A DNA stretch of 64,000 nt, taken from positions 33,242-97,241 of the forward strand of contig NW_026570469.1 in assembly GCF_019649055.1 (NCBI RefSeq). Reading direction: 5' to 3'. Source of the stretch: Paramacrobiotus metropolitanus. Lineage: Eukaryota; Tardigrada; Eutardigrada; Parachela; Macrobiotidae. A program made the position numbers and the translations under genes. A model generated the notes under the pieces. That model had not been told where the DNA came from and searched no databases. It worked only from the letters and a program-made list of their open reading frames with translations. This document shows positions 44,790-55,288 of the stretch, in pieces; position 1 is the first letter of the stretch; every line of letters begins with the position of its first letter.

Positions 44790-45602
44790 CTTTTACTATT
44801 TTTCCCGTATCTGCTGCCACTACTGTGCAGTGGTGATCATTGACCATGGTTTTCGTTTGAGGTTTATGGCCGTGTGTGTAAACAATATCTACAGAGTATG
44901 TTCTATAAGAACTGACAAAATGGTCCTGACAAAATTTTTTTTGGACGTGGTCCTGACAAAATTTTTGCTCTTGTTATGTCTTGGTTTGCCCAGTTGTTTT
45001 AAACATTTCTGCACCGATACTTTAATATTAGCACACACCGAATCGCTGGACAACAAATGGGAAGAAATCTCGTCTTCAGTCCTGAGCAGCCCTTTACAGT
45101 TGTCATTCAGCAAAAAGGGTAATGGTGAAGCAGAGTACGTTCTTACACGCCATGTTTTTGAGATGTAGTAGTTTTCTTTACGAAACGGTTGAACAAAATA
45201 GACACTTTAAGCAATAAGTTAACCTTTATCTCTGTAATTCTGTGTTCCTATTTATCTTGATTTTCTAACTGTCTGCTTGCAGTTCCTTGGAGAGAAAGCG
45301 CAGAGGGCCAAGATTTTTTATACCCAGCCAACACTCATACCTCGTGGTATGAGTTTTGGTTACGCGAGAGTATCTCGCGGAATATTTTTGACCACTAGTC
45401 ATGGGGTATATGGCGAAAACCGTATTGTTTACTGTTTACTTATGTAGTATGTGAGCTATATTTATATCGACAGCGCAACTGATCTGTTTCCGCATGACAG
45501 ATACAATCGCCCGCGTTTTACTATTTTTCCCGTATCTGCTGCCACTACTGTGCAGTTGTGATCACTGACCATGGTTTTCGTTTGAGGTTTATGGCCGTGT
45601 GA
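44790..45602. repeat. 87-bp direct duplication
   Basis: The block starting TTTTACTATTTTTCCCGTAT at about 44,792 recurs at about 45,516 with only two or three differences, 724 bases away, ending GGTTTATGGCCGTGTG in both. The high identity against unrelated flanks suggests recent duplication, or exons of a duplicated gene (the minus strand of the second copy is open: KPQTKTMVSDHNCTVVAADT). Confidence 0.85.
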
Positions 45603-45755
45603 TCTGGGAGAAGGCCTCAGTGCGTCGGTTTCGATTGTGCCTACAAACCAGTGGCGCCCTTCGTCGTCCCGGGCGTAGTTGGCGCTTTGAATCTGGTTGC
45701 CAAAAACACGATCAAAGGTAAAGGCAAACGAGTATTTCAGGCAGTCATTTCCCAA
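45462..45755 (-). CDS. exon of an unrecognised gene
   Basis: The minus frame contains FAFTFDRVFGNQIQSANYAR, then DDEGRHWFVGTIETDALRPS, and covers the second copy of the 87-bp duplication. The composition is protein-like. The exon may belong with 46,312-46,521 and 46,020-46,232 in one minus-strand gene. No family is recognised. Confidence 0.35.
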   Translation of the reverse strand: MGNDCLKYSFAFTFDRVFGNQIQSANYARDDEGRHWFVGTIETDALRPSPRSHGHKPQTKTMVSDHNCTVVAADTGKIVKRGRLYLSCGNRSVALSI

Positions 45756-46311
45756 GCGAGTGTCCGTAGACCGGGACGCACTCGATTTTCATCGGTGCCG
45801 GCCGTACCGCTTGACCGGCGCGATGCATTGATTTTGTTGGCTATAATTGTGGCACCCGACTCACGATCAGTTGCTCCACAGTTTTCTCCTCCGTTTCAGA
45901 CAACCGCCTTTCTGGCAAATGTTATGCGATCGTCTCCGTGAATCCATGGTCATGGTCTTCCGAAGCCGGCAGGTGAATGACGTACATGATATAAGCTCCA
46001 TCCTACCATGCCACAAGCTTTAGGCTGTCCACCGGCTGGTTTTTGTGACTTGTCGTAATGCTTTCGTTGTGGGAATTGACTTCCGCCGGCGTGGACAGTA
46101 AGCGCCATCCCTCTTACAAACTAGCTTTACTGAGCTGTATGGGAATGTGTCATGCAGCGGATGCGTCTTTAAAGTTTTGGCATTACCGCCTGGATTTATA
46201 AAGACGTACTGTAATGTCTCCGTACTCTCCACTACTTGACCGCTCTCAACTCTGTCAGGCCTTTCTACCCCCGGGTTTTGTTTTCGTCCAGGTTATTGTC
46301 GCGAAATGGTT

Positions 46312-46521
46312 TTAGTTCAGCACATATTCGATAACATACGATGGCAGTTCCGATACACTACACGCAGAGTGATTTTCTGCCGTGGTGACCTGAACAGAAG
46401 TTACCATTCCGTTTCCCTTACGAGCAAAATACACCACATCCAATGTTGGCTGAATTCGCGATTCCGAAATTAACCAGTAATCTTTTGCGTCGTCGGTTTC
46501 TCTGTCCTCAGATATAGACAT
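46312..46521 (-). CDS. small protein or exon, unrecognised
   Basis: ATG at 46521 opens MSISEDRETDDAKDYWLISE and continues LDVVYFARKGNGMVTSVQVT before a stop at 46312. The acidic start and the alternating hydrophobic pattern in the second half are credible for a small beta-rich domain. The next minus frame (46,232-46,020) could be a following exon. Confidence 0.4.
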   Translation of the reverse strand: MSISEDRETDDAKDYWLISESRIQPTLDVVYFARKGNGMVTSVQVTTAENHSACSVSELPSYVIEYVLN

Positions 46522-46737
46522 ACTGTATTCCTCCTATTCCGTTGTAACACGGTATAGCGTCAGCAACGTAACCACACTTTCAAGTCTCTTTGAACACGCT
46601 TTCCTTGAATTCTTTTTCGTTTGTTTTAAACCTTTTTTCTTCACTCCGGTTTCACTATCTCTTTAGCTCCTTTTTTAGCCATAGCAAAGACAAACCCTTT
46701 GAAGTAATCTTCAAAAGCTTGATTTTTTTTATTAACA

Positions 46738-47336
46738 TCATAACCTATGTTTCTCCTTGTTTTTTAACCGTCTTCGGCTGTCACTTTCTGGATCACTTTT
46801 GATTTTGCAAAGGCGCTCATGAAATCCGTCGTGAACGTTAACTTTTTCTTTTTTCTCTTCTCGCCGCAGTCCAGTGGGTTCATACAACCTACTTTGGTTG
46901 TCTGTGTCAATGCCAGCATCACCCTTAAAAAAACTCAAAACGTCGAATTCAATTTCACGCAGTCCTTTGTGAAACAAGTTGCGTGCGAAGTATCCCGCCG
47001 CGTCCCACTTTACATCAATAAGCGTTTCGGCATATTCAACTAATTCCAGTGCCAACTCATCTTTGTTCCAAATTTCGCCGCACCTATAAGTGCAGCTGAA
47101 AAACAATTACGACTAGCACAAACAATAATTACGGTACCTGTCGTGATTTTTTTGAAACATCTGTCGCCAGACTGCAGAAATTTCTTATCCTGCAGGGCTT
47201 TAGCAGATTCATTTCGTTCCCATGAACAATGTTCCCAATTCGCACACACGACCCATGTCCTTATCCCATTTAACCTGTATGGAGTAAGTGAATATCAGTT
47301 TGCAGTTTTTGAGGCGGACGTTATCTTTTGAGCCGT
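46738..47336 (-). CDS. multi-exon gene, unrecognised
   Basis: At least two minus-strand exons are visible. One follows a CCATACAG acceptor near 47,283 and has TWVVCANWEHCSWERNESAK (paired C/W spacing). Another follows a TTTTTTCAG acceptor near 47,101 and reads CGEIWNKDELALELVEYAET, then AAGYFARNLFHKGLREIEFD, ending in a lysine/arginine-rich tail (RRRLKNKEKHRL). The phase between the two is not clean with the donor I see (GTACCG), so another donor or an indel is needed. Confidence 0.4.
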
Positions 47337-47445
47337 CATCGACTTCCTGGTCTTCAGCTTTTTTCTCCATGCAGATTTTCTAGAAATTCAAAGCTGAAGA
47401 AAAGCTGAAGACCAGAACTCAGATAACGTCCTCAAATCGGAGACT
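47310..47445. other. local inverted repeat around CTGGTCTTCAGCTTTT
   Basis: GGACGTTATC ... CTGGTCTTCAGCTTTT at 47,315-47,364 returns inverted at 47,385-47,440 (AAAAGCTGAAGACCAG ... GATAACGTCC). It may be a small fold-back arising from the 5' exon of the gene to its left. Confidence 0.7.
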
Positions 47446-48384
47446 TTATGTTCATTTCCTCATAGAGGTTAAATAGGTGTATGGGTCTGTAATGAAACTA
47501 TTCATCAGGAACAATAATCTCACTCTGCAGGATTGCAGCTGATTTCTGCGTGATCTTTTTCTCAATGGTAACCGTCCATAAAAGCAGCGCGCGGTTTGGT
47601 CGTCATAAATGTTACTGATTATTTTTTTAACAGAATGTCACGTCTTCAATTACCTGTATTTTAATAAGAGGTGAACATGTGACAAACCCAAGTTAACAAT
47701 CTCGGTATGATTCTTACTTAAAAAGTCACTATAATATTATTAATTTTATCTGTAACGGCAAGTAACGTGCTTATGCTGTATTCATCAGCACCTCGAGACA
47801 AATAACAAGCTGTCAGTTCTCGAAGGTCCTGCTTGAAACCGAAGCATGCTAGCAACGTAGACGAAAGATATATATCATGACTTCTAGTACTGTTATACAG
47901 TAGTACAGTACAAATCCCTCTGTCTTCGGCAACCAACCATCTGCCTATTCAGCGCCGAGCATCGTGGGCAGCGCGTACTAATGATGCCGTTGAATATGAT
48001 TTGTTTGTTGTGCCGGGATTCTCGCCTCGCAGGTCTCTGCTTGAGTAACTTGTATGAGTAGGTCTCTAAATGTCCAGGTCGCTTTTTCTGAACCAGTCTT
48101 TTCGAATCATAAACGTATTTTGCAGATTTTTTGCTTATTAAAAGGAGAGGTCTTGTACTTACGGGAGGCTAGCCGCGCAAAGACGAAAATGCGCGTTCGG
48201 TTTGCGTAGAAAGGGCCGACTTTTTCATCGTATATCCGGCAGAAATATTCATACTTAGCTTCTTGTTACTTATCAATATTTATTGAGCTAAAGGCTGTAT
48301 TACAACAATGTAAAATAGCGTTGGTGCTGAAGATTGTACGAATATACTTTGTGCCAACGCAAAGTTGTGTGAAATGTTTTTTTT

Positions 48385-48451
48385 GGTTCCGTGTTTGGCA
48401 ACATTTTGGGTGTCATTAACTGATATCCGTTTGCTTGCCGATTGCGGAAAC
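48385..48451 (+). ncRNA. 67-nt structured dispersed element, copy D
   Basis: The most diverged copy, yet 67 nt without gaps. The internal hairpin GGGTGTC with GATATCC keeps all seven pairs (two as G-U) although several of the paired bases differ from copy A. The terminal stem GGTTCCG with CGGAAAC has one mismatch. TTTGCTTGCC and TTGCGGAAA are conserved. Confidence 0.55.
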
Positions 48452-48867
48452 TGAACAGCTTTTGTTATCAGAACAATCCAGTGCTGGATACCATACCAGT
48501 ACTAACAGAAAAGCGCGGCGTGCACATGAATACTAACTTTGCTACCCTGTAATAAAGGTGTCCCATAATTTTCAAAAGATTTATACCGTAGTTTACTGAG
48601 CAGTATCATTCTGGTAGTTGCCGCTTGCCAGTATTGCCTTGTACCGGTAAATCTGACATCGCTAACTACCTAAATAAATTGCATAAGTACTTGTGTTATG
48701 TATTGCACATTGTAGATTCACGGTTTGTAGTACGAGTATATTTTATTGAAGGCTCTCAGTAAGTACACATATTATGCAACTGTCCATACTCTTTACAACG
48801 TATTTGCTCAATTGAGTTTATTCCTGTGTTAGGTTAATTAAGTACTCTACATACTTACCTCGTACGA

Positions 48868-49048
48868 CTGCTAAAAAATTTTTAGCTTTAGCAGGATGTA
48901 CTTCTCTTAGTTTTATTTACTGCATAATAATCGTTTAATGACTATTATGCAGTGAACAAAACTAAAATACGAACATCCTGCTAAAGGTAACGCAGGCTAT
49001 TACGATCACTTTAGCAGTTATGTACTGTACGTAACTGCTAAAGTGATC
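48868..49048. repeat. three consecutive palindromes sharing TTTAGCAG
   Basis: GCTAAAAAATTTTTAGC (48,870) is followed by a 99-bp imperfect palindrome (48,887-48,985; TTTAGCAGGATGT ... ACATCCTGCTAAA with ACTGCATAATA near its loop). Then comes a 45-bp near-perfect palindrome (49,004-49,048; GATCACTTTAGCAGTTATG and its complement). The arms share the word TTTAGCAG. Confidence 0.8.
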
Positions 49049-50014
49049 GCTTGCTTGAGTACCTATACATGTTTCATGGCAACAGGCACACCAAAAACTT
49101 TTCGTACGTGTCTCGCAAGTGCAGACTTCACAATTAAGTACTGTAATTTCCGGACGCACTGACGGTTTACATTATTACATTACTGTACTCACACACACTT
49201 CCTGCATACATTCCAAAATTAAACTCAGAATCTCATAAACCAGATTTTTGTTTCAATTTGCGACGGGTGCTACCTTAGTCAGACATTCCGCTGCTTTTCT
49301 CCAAAGATTTCCGTGTTAGGTAAGTTTCTGTTATGTATTAGGTAAGTTTCCATTTCCATTCCCTTTCCATGTAAATCGTCTTTGCATTTGAGCCTCAGGA
49401 GTAATTAGCTGAAACTGACTGCGCCATTGTGTCTTGCGAGCACGATTTAATAATATTATGTTGCAACAGAGGATGCAAGTGAACATTTGTATTAGTTGAA
49501 GAAGCTACTGTGGCAGCTAAATTCACTTTAATAACCAGTGAACTCAACAGTCTACGATGTGAAGTTTTTTGCCTTCAAATCCGCAGTGGTGCTCGTCGCT
49601 CGAAACCGTGTCTCTACCAAAAATCAAACGATACAGCAGCGTACAGAGAAGCACAGAATTTCTCTGTATGTACGAGCATGTACTCGTACGACTCCGAGTC
49701 ATACCTGCTTTTGCGATAAAATAATTTAATACTGCGATTGCAAAGTGTCCAGAAAGTATCCGCTGCGCTTCTCCACGGCTTCTTAAGACTTTTGCACCGT
49801 ATGACTCCCGCTTACAAACGGATTTTTGTAATCGTGACTACTAACTTCCGCATTTTGTGCTTACCCGTATCTTACGTGCAATATTTTGCCACTTGCCTAG
49901 AGCTGGCCTGTTGTGTTGTACTTGCAGCGCGCTTTTGTCGCGGGCTAGACACCGTGCGACGCAGTTAGTGTTTATAGAGTTTCGTAATGTTTTTGATATA
50001 CCGAACTACCTATA

Positions 50015-50398
50015 TTATCTGTGGCAGATTTTTGGACACTTTTTTCCAGATATTTTTACAAACAGTAAAATTGAAATGTATGTACAGCATACAAATACAA
50101 GCCGGACAGCAATGAATATTATTAGCTTACGACCAGTAATAAATTCATTTTCGTCCATCCCAGCGGCCATGTTGTTCCATATGAGAGCAGCTTCAGCTGC
50201 GTCCGGGTAGCAGAGTGCTATTTTTCCTGTACCAGTTAATCCGGTGAATCTTCCTCCGTATTTGCGTGGGCAAAGATAACTAAAAGCGCCAATCACCCTG
50301 TCGTATATCATCCACCCGACAGTTTTGATGTCATCGATATCGGGGTCGTAAATGTCTAAAGGCACACCGATCCCATGACCCATCTGTTCCGGCATCGA
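50015..50398 (-). CDS. putative exon, unrecognised
   Basis: After a CTGAAAACAG acceptor at about 50,399 the minus frame reads SMPEQMGHGIGVPLDIYDPD, then IGAFSYLCPRKYGGRFTGLT and KIALCYPDAAEAALIWNNMA. A possible donor after ENEFITG would remove the hydrophobic tail. The composition is strongly protein-like, but I know no family. Confidence 0.45.
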   Translation of the reverse strand, partial: SMPEQMGHGIGVPLDIYDPDIDDIKTVGWMIYDRVIGAFSYLCPRKYGGRFTGLTGTGKIALCYPDAAEAALIWNNMAAGMDENEFITGRKLIIFIAVRLVFVCCTYISILLFVKISGKKCPKICHR

Positions 50399-50844
50399 CT
50401 GTTTTCAGTTTCACCGGGTCGGGCTGTCTTTGAGTGGCGGGCTGTCTCTGCTATAATATACGATCAGTCTTAAAGGGCCGAGCAGTTACGTCGGTTCGGG
50501 TATCCAGCTATCTCTTTCCCTGGTTGCCTGCTTGTTATTGAACGTTTTCTCACGCATCCCAGACTGAAGTCCCCGGTCGACTTTTTGTGTGTACTTTCTT
50601 TTGTGAGTTGTGAAACAGTTGGTACGAAATCAACAATCTGGAAGGTCAGTCAACTTGTCCGTCGCTTCTGTCTAACCTTTCCCAAGCGATTCAATGATGT
50701 TTCCGAAATCTGGTGACTTCTTCATCGAATCTGCTCAGTGGTAGTTCAGCTAGCTTTGATATCGCTTCTTTGCATGATTTTCTAGCTACATCATATCGTT
50801 GACGTTGATTGAGTGGGGCGATACCACTCACCCGATCGCGCTGA

Positions 50845-50951
50845 CTGATTGCCAACGAACCAAAACTTGACATGCAAATTCTACGTTCTATGTGAACGTC
50901 ATATATATTATATATATACACTCGTAGCGTATTATAGCGTATCTATCTGAC
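50845..50951 (-). repeat. LTR remnant (3' in element sense)
   Basis: TTGACATGCAAATTCTACGT and TATAGCGTATCTATCTGA correspond in order to ATGACATGCAACTTCTACGT and TATAGCGTATATATCTGA at 53,067-53,134, in direct orientation on either side of the gypsy coding remnants. A TATATA run lies inside. Confidence 0.5.
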
Positions 50952-51030
50952 GCCCCCCCCCCCTCCCACATGAAGTCACCACTGGAGATCACTTCTTGTT
51001 TCCGAAAACGCCGAAGATGGGGCGGATGGG

Positions 51031-51237
51031 CTAGTGGACCGTACAGAGGATGGATTCACGTCCTGTGATGTATCGGTGGAACTTCCGACATCCAGATACC
51101 AAGGCCAAGGCCTCCTCAATTTGGTCATAGTTTTTCTCCGCCGCTGGCAGGGTCTTTGTGCGAATGACCATGTCGCGGAGTGCCTTCATACGATCTTGGG
51201 AGATGTGGCGACCTCGGTGATGCACCACACACCACAC
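51031..51237 (-). pseudogene. gypsy RNase H fragment
   Basis: LPAAEKNYDQIEEALALVSG followed by CRKFHRYITGRESILCTVH matches the gypsy RNase H signature (LxxAExNYxQIExEALAIVF, then KFHxYIxGRxFxLxTDH), with the terminal D of TDH changed to V. Confidence 0.75.
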
Positions 51238-51289
51238 ACCGCAAGTGTTTCACAGAATGTTGTAGGAAGAATCACTTACTGCGTTTCAA

Positions 51290-51870
51290 CGTGAACTCAT
51301 GCCCTTCCAGACGTTGCAGGACATTCTTCTGGTTCGGAGGTGCTTTTCGTCCGTTGCTGAGTGACAGTGATGTCGCCTAGGTAAATCGCAATCCCCTCGC
51401 ATCCCTGAGGACTCTGCTGGAACACTCTGGGGCCATAGGCGACACCGAGGGAGACGGTTAAACTAGAACAACGCTTATTGGTGGTTATTATTACCACGTT
51501 CTTGTTCTCGTCACCCAGTTCCAACGGCGCATAAGCTTGCGTCAGGTTCAGCGTACTGAACTTCCACCCGCCATTTAGTTTCGTAGGCATCTCACCCGGC
51601 GTCGTCAGCGAATATTGCTGGCCGTCGAAAGCATCGCTGAGTCCTACTTCAGCACAGGTTCGGATGTCACCAGCCTATTTCTGTGTCGTCACCACGGGTG
51701 CTGTCGAGTCGGCCCGTCCCACTAGTGTCAGGATCTCACTCCCTACCAGGCGAACCAGGTCACGCTTTACAGCTTCGCCGACGGCGAATGGGGCCGGTCT
51801 GGCTTTCCGAAATACCGGTGTGGCGCCGGACTTAACGTGTAGGTGAGCCTTGTAGTGCTTACAATGGCCG
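51290..51870 (-). pseudogene. gypsy reverse transcriptase, degenerate
   Basis: In order on the minus strand: KSGATPVFRKARPAPFAVGE, VKRDLVRLVGSEILTLVGRA, one in-frame stop, FDGQQYSLTTPGEMPTKLNG and WKFSTLNLTQAYAPLELGDE, then GIAIYLGDITVT. The catalytic aspartate of the LDL motif is replaced by N, and the YxDD box reads YLGD, so the enzyme would be dead. Confidence 0.8.
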
Positions 51871-51963
51871 AGTTCCTCCCGGAATACGTGTTCTTTAGGA
51901 GTTATACCACCTCCAGGGAACCGAAAATAGCGGATAACGTGGTCGACGGCAGATCCCGCAGGC

Positions 51964-52323
51964 TCAACTGTTTAAATTCAGAGCTTGGATCCGGTCACTG
52001 CCTAGCTCGTTTTCTCCTGTGGTCCCAACCAAGAGCGGTAGTGCTTTACGGGGCCGCGCATGGTTAACATCCACAGTCGTTTGACCGATGACCTTTAGCG
52101 TGTAACCGTAAAACTCTGTAGCGTGCTGATGTAAGGGGATAGCTTGGGCGATCCGATTAACCTCCAAGTATCGGAGGTGATAATGGTCACCCTGGAGCCA
52201 ATATCCAGTACGTGCGATACCGGGATGCACCAGTTTGACTGGGACGTGAATGGACCATCCACCCATTGCGTCCACGGACAGGGCATTGAATTCCTCCACT
52301 ACCAGGAATGTCCAGAGTCGCAA
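51964..52323 (-). pseudogene. gypsy aspartic protease region
   Basis: The frame ends KALPLLVGTTGENELGSDRI followed by QALNL, matching the LPLxVVxGxGPxLLGRDWLxAL end of gypsy proteases; the D(T/S)G box itself is not recognisable (DIGSR appears in the neighbouring frame). Confidence 0.6.
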
Positions 52324-52440
52324 GCCTTCGCAGTGTATCCTTGTTTGCCACAGCTCTTGCAGTCACGATCTATGGCTGAGAACTGTGACCGCTCATGCTG
52401 CGTCGACCCACATCCGTCACAGGCATTACTCGCGGTAGCA
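52310..52440 (-). pseudogene. gypsy gag zinc-knuckle region
   Basis: A minus frame reads CDGCGSTQHERSQ, then CKSCGKQGYTAKAC: two CCHC-type knuckles, CxxCGxxxH and CxxCGxxGYxxxxC (the His replaced by Tyr). Confidence 0.65.
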
Positions 52441-53139
52441 GGTTTCCGGTCAGGACGGCTGTTGAGGTTCTGCCGTACTGCGCGCCCACAGCCGCTATTG
52501 CATCCTATGCTAGCACCGCCACCAACGCTATCCGTGGCTCATACTCTTCACAGATTGTCAGAGCCTCCACCACGGTCGTGTCCGTTTGAGACTGGAGATA
52601 CTTACGCGTTCCATTACTCATGACTGCACTGAAAAGTGTCGCGGACATGTTCAAACGCGTGTTCTAGCTTCTCGACGATCTCCGCAATAATAAAATTATC
52701 CGGGCTTGCAAACAAGCACGTTGAAAACAACATTTACCCTGTTTCGATCCAAAGAGGGTCCAGTAGCAAACTGGACTTCCGCATTGGTGATCTTGCGCAG
52801 CTTCAAATAGTTCCGATACTGAAATTGTTAACTTCGCCGGCTCGAACTGTATTAGCCCCGGTCCAGGCTTCTCGCAGGAGGACCAACTGAGCGTCGAGGA
52901 AGACGATGCAGAAAGTGGGGAAGTCAGCGTCATTGTGGTAAAATAGGACTATGGCCGCGCGAGGTCGTATGCCTTCACACCAGTTTGTCACGACGTGGGT
53001 AACAAAAGTAATATATTTATTAGTAAAGCCGATCGTCGCTAACTGATGGTCAGCAAACCAGAATAATGACATGCAACTTCTACGTTGCTATGTTAGCCTA
53101 TGTGAAAGGTCATTTATATAGCGTATATATCTGAACATT

Positions 53140-54690
53140 GCTTGCACTATGTTCAAGGAAGCTGTAGCAGTAAACATTTTAGTTTGGAAAACGTGGATGA
53201 AATAAATGCAGGCCACTGAATTAGTTTTCAGACAAGACACAGTAGTACACTAGTACCGAATGTATGGCTTTAGTGCTTGAATTTACGCATATTTATTAAG
53301 CTAGGCATTAAGCATTTCATTTAAAAAACATAAGCTCGCATGCCATTTAACAAATTTACCGAATGAAAGGGAATGTTCTGTGACCAACTCGAGCTTGAGT
53401 ATAGGCGCAGGTTTTCCAGTTTTTTGTCGTTTGGCATGGTAACTGCGGACCGGTAATGACGCTGTCATTTTCGCAGTTTGCAGTTCATATTTCGGATTGT
53501 CAGGGGCGATTAGACCAATATCTAATGCCCAGTATTTGATGATCACTGCAGGCGAACTTTCAGATATATAGAAATATGTCTTTTCTATAGCCAAATTGAA
53601 GCTCACCATTTTCCCGTCTGGTACGTTTTGGGCAGCGCGTTAATGCTTCACTTTTTCGAATTTCTGTCACCCAAGCACGTTGAGAAGCAGCTTTCTTAAA
53701 AATTTTGGTTTCGAGCAGACGGCCTTCCACAGTTTCGCACTACCAGGAACTAAACATGGGCCATTTGAAGTCCTTAATAAGTTTTTTCCATCCAACTGAC
53801 TGACATCCACAAATTCACAACACGACCAGCAACATTGTAACCAAAAACATAAATAGGTCTAACATAAATAATTAGGCTTGCACATGGACACGAGAAGCTG
53901 CTGGGCTTTAGTGTCCAGGCTGTTAATCAGTTACGGACGGTGCTTATGTATCCCGACCCGTATGGAGATCCGTTAGAGCAACATGCAGTAGTTGTCAAAT
54001 AAGAACTCTCACGCTTTGTAATCCATCGTTTCCGGATTAAACTTCGTTATTCGATCCGTTGAAGTCGCCATTGTCACGCTTAAACTAACGCTTACTTCCC
54101 TCTTTCCACTTAAAGTTAAACCATTACTGCACACTTCACGCCAACCACAGAAAGTCCTACTTGAGGAACGATACAAGGAGGAAATGAGAACTTTTCTAAA
54201 TCTAAAGACGATGCTGTTAACTGGCAAGCATGCGACAGCCATGTGAAAACCCGGCCAACGGAACGGGGCTTCTCGGCAACCGGCGTTCGGCCGGAATGCC
54301 GGGAAAGCAGTCAAAGTGGATATTAGCGACCGTTCGGCGGCTTTTGGCCGCTTTGTCGGAGTGCCGGTTTGCAGTGAATTACGTTAAAGAATATGCATTT
54401 AAGAAGAGATTATACCGATTTCGACCTCTTTTCACTATTCAGGAAAGTATTATTCATAATTTAAGCAGTTGTGCTTCGACGTTATTGTATTGCGTTTGAG
54501 GAGTTGTATATCGGCGCAGTTTGATATTCTTACAAGCAGGAGTGCTTATTATTAAAGAATCCGATATAACAAAATAATAAAGAAGGTGCTCGTTAGGCAG
54601 ATTATAATAGTCAGTAATAAGTTCAATTTTTTGGTGAATTTTTGGACTAAAGTATAGCATTAGACTAAATTCGACATCGGCTTATCGGTC
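53140..54690. other. no gene recognised
   Basis: Open frames are at most about 100 codons and lack motifs. The minus frame at 53,301-53,609 and the C-rich stretch near 54,230 were inspected without a call. Confidence 0.4.
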
Positions 54691-54720
54691 GTTTCCAAAG
54701 AACTATTCGTTTGGGTGATG

Positions 54721-55288
54721 TTAGGATTTATGATTTGAAGCCGCGCATTTTCGGTGAGATAATCTTTCTTGGAAATGAGGAATCATGTTTGAGAAAATGG
54801 CGCATCGGCAGTTGGCTGACTGATCTGTGGCGTCCAACGCCATCCATTCTCCGTTCACAATATTTCCTTTTCCGGCATCTTTGGAAAATGGATTGGGCCT
54901 TTGATGTTGGAAATCGTCACATCGATGACAATAATAAAATTCTTCGATCGCCTGAGATTTGCCGCTACCTGGTTTCGCAACAATCAAGGCATTAACTGCA
55001 GAACAGTGAACGTTTCCATGTTCAACTAGTACTTTCTCACCGTATAACGTTGCTACAGCTCCCAGAATCGATATAAAAATGGCATTTTCCTTAGATCGCC
55101 TGGTCGCTGCGTAATAAGTGATGGATTCCAGCAAACTTACTTCGATATAATCACCAACATTATGCATGAAATTTTTCGTAGCAAGCTCGGCGTAAACGGT
55201 CAGCTGTTGCGCGAGATATTGTAACTGCCTGCCCCTTATTTCGCATAGGAAAGTGTGGTACTGTACAATTCGCTATTGAGAAAGGTCT
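54721..55288 (-). CDS. P-loop NTPase exon, DUF3987-like
   Basis: After a CTCAATAG acceptor near 55,289 the minus frame runs about 180 codons: QLQYLAQQLTVYAELATKNF, SKENAIFISILGAVATLYGE, KVLVEHGN, then NALIVAKPGSGKSQAIEEFY. GSGKSQA is a Walker A P-loop. The preceding LGAxAxLxGxxVxVxHG segment and the short distance to the P-loop match DUF3987-type helicase/primase-associated ATPases, best known from bacterial and phage mobile elements. No Walker B is seen before the stop at 54,721, so the rest may be in another exon. It is more likely of mobile-element origin than a host gene. Confidence 0.6.

Larger units (their letters stand above)
50845..53134 (-). mobile_element. decayed Ty3/gypsy LTR retrotransposon
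   Basis: Reading the minus strand from high to low coordinates, the order is LTR remnant, gag zinc knuckle, protease, reverse transcriptase, RNase H, LTR remnant. Integrase is not seen. Numerous frameshifts and stops are present. The order and motifs match the animal Ty3/gypsy group to which K02A2.6-like polyproteins belong. The element is shorter than a full-length copy (about 2.3 kb), so internal deletions are likely. Confidence 0.75.

Noticed and set aside
50953-50968. C-run as a regulatory element
   Set aside because: It is a simple homopolymer next to an LTR remnant and more likely to be slippage.
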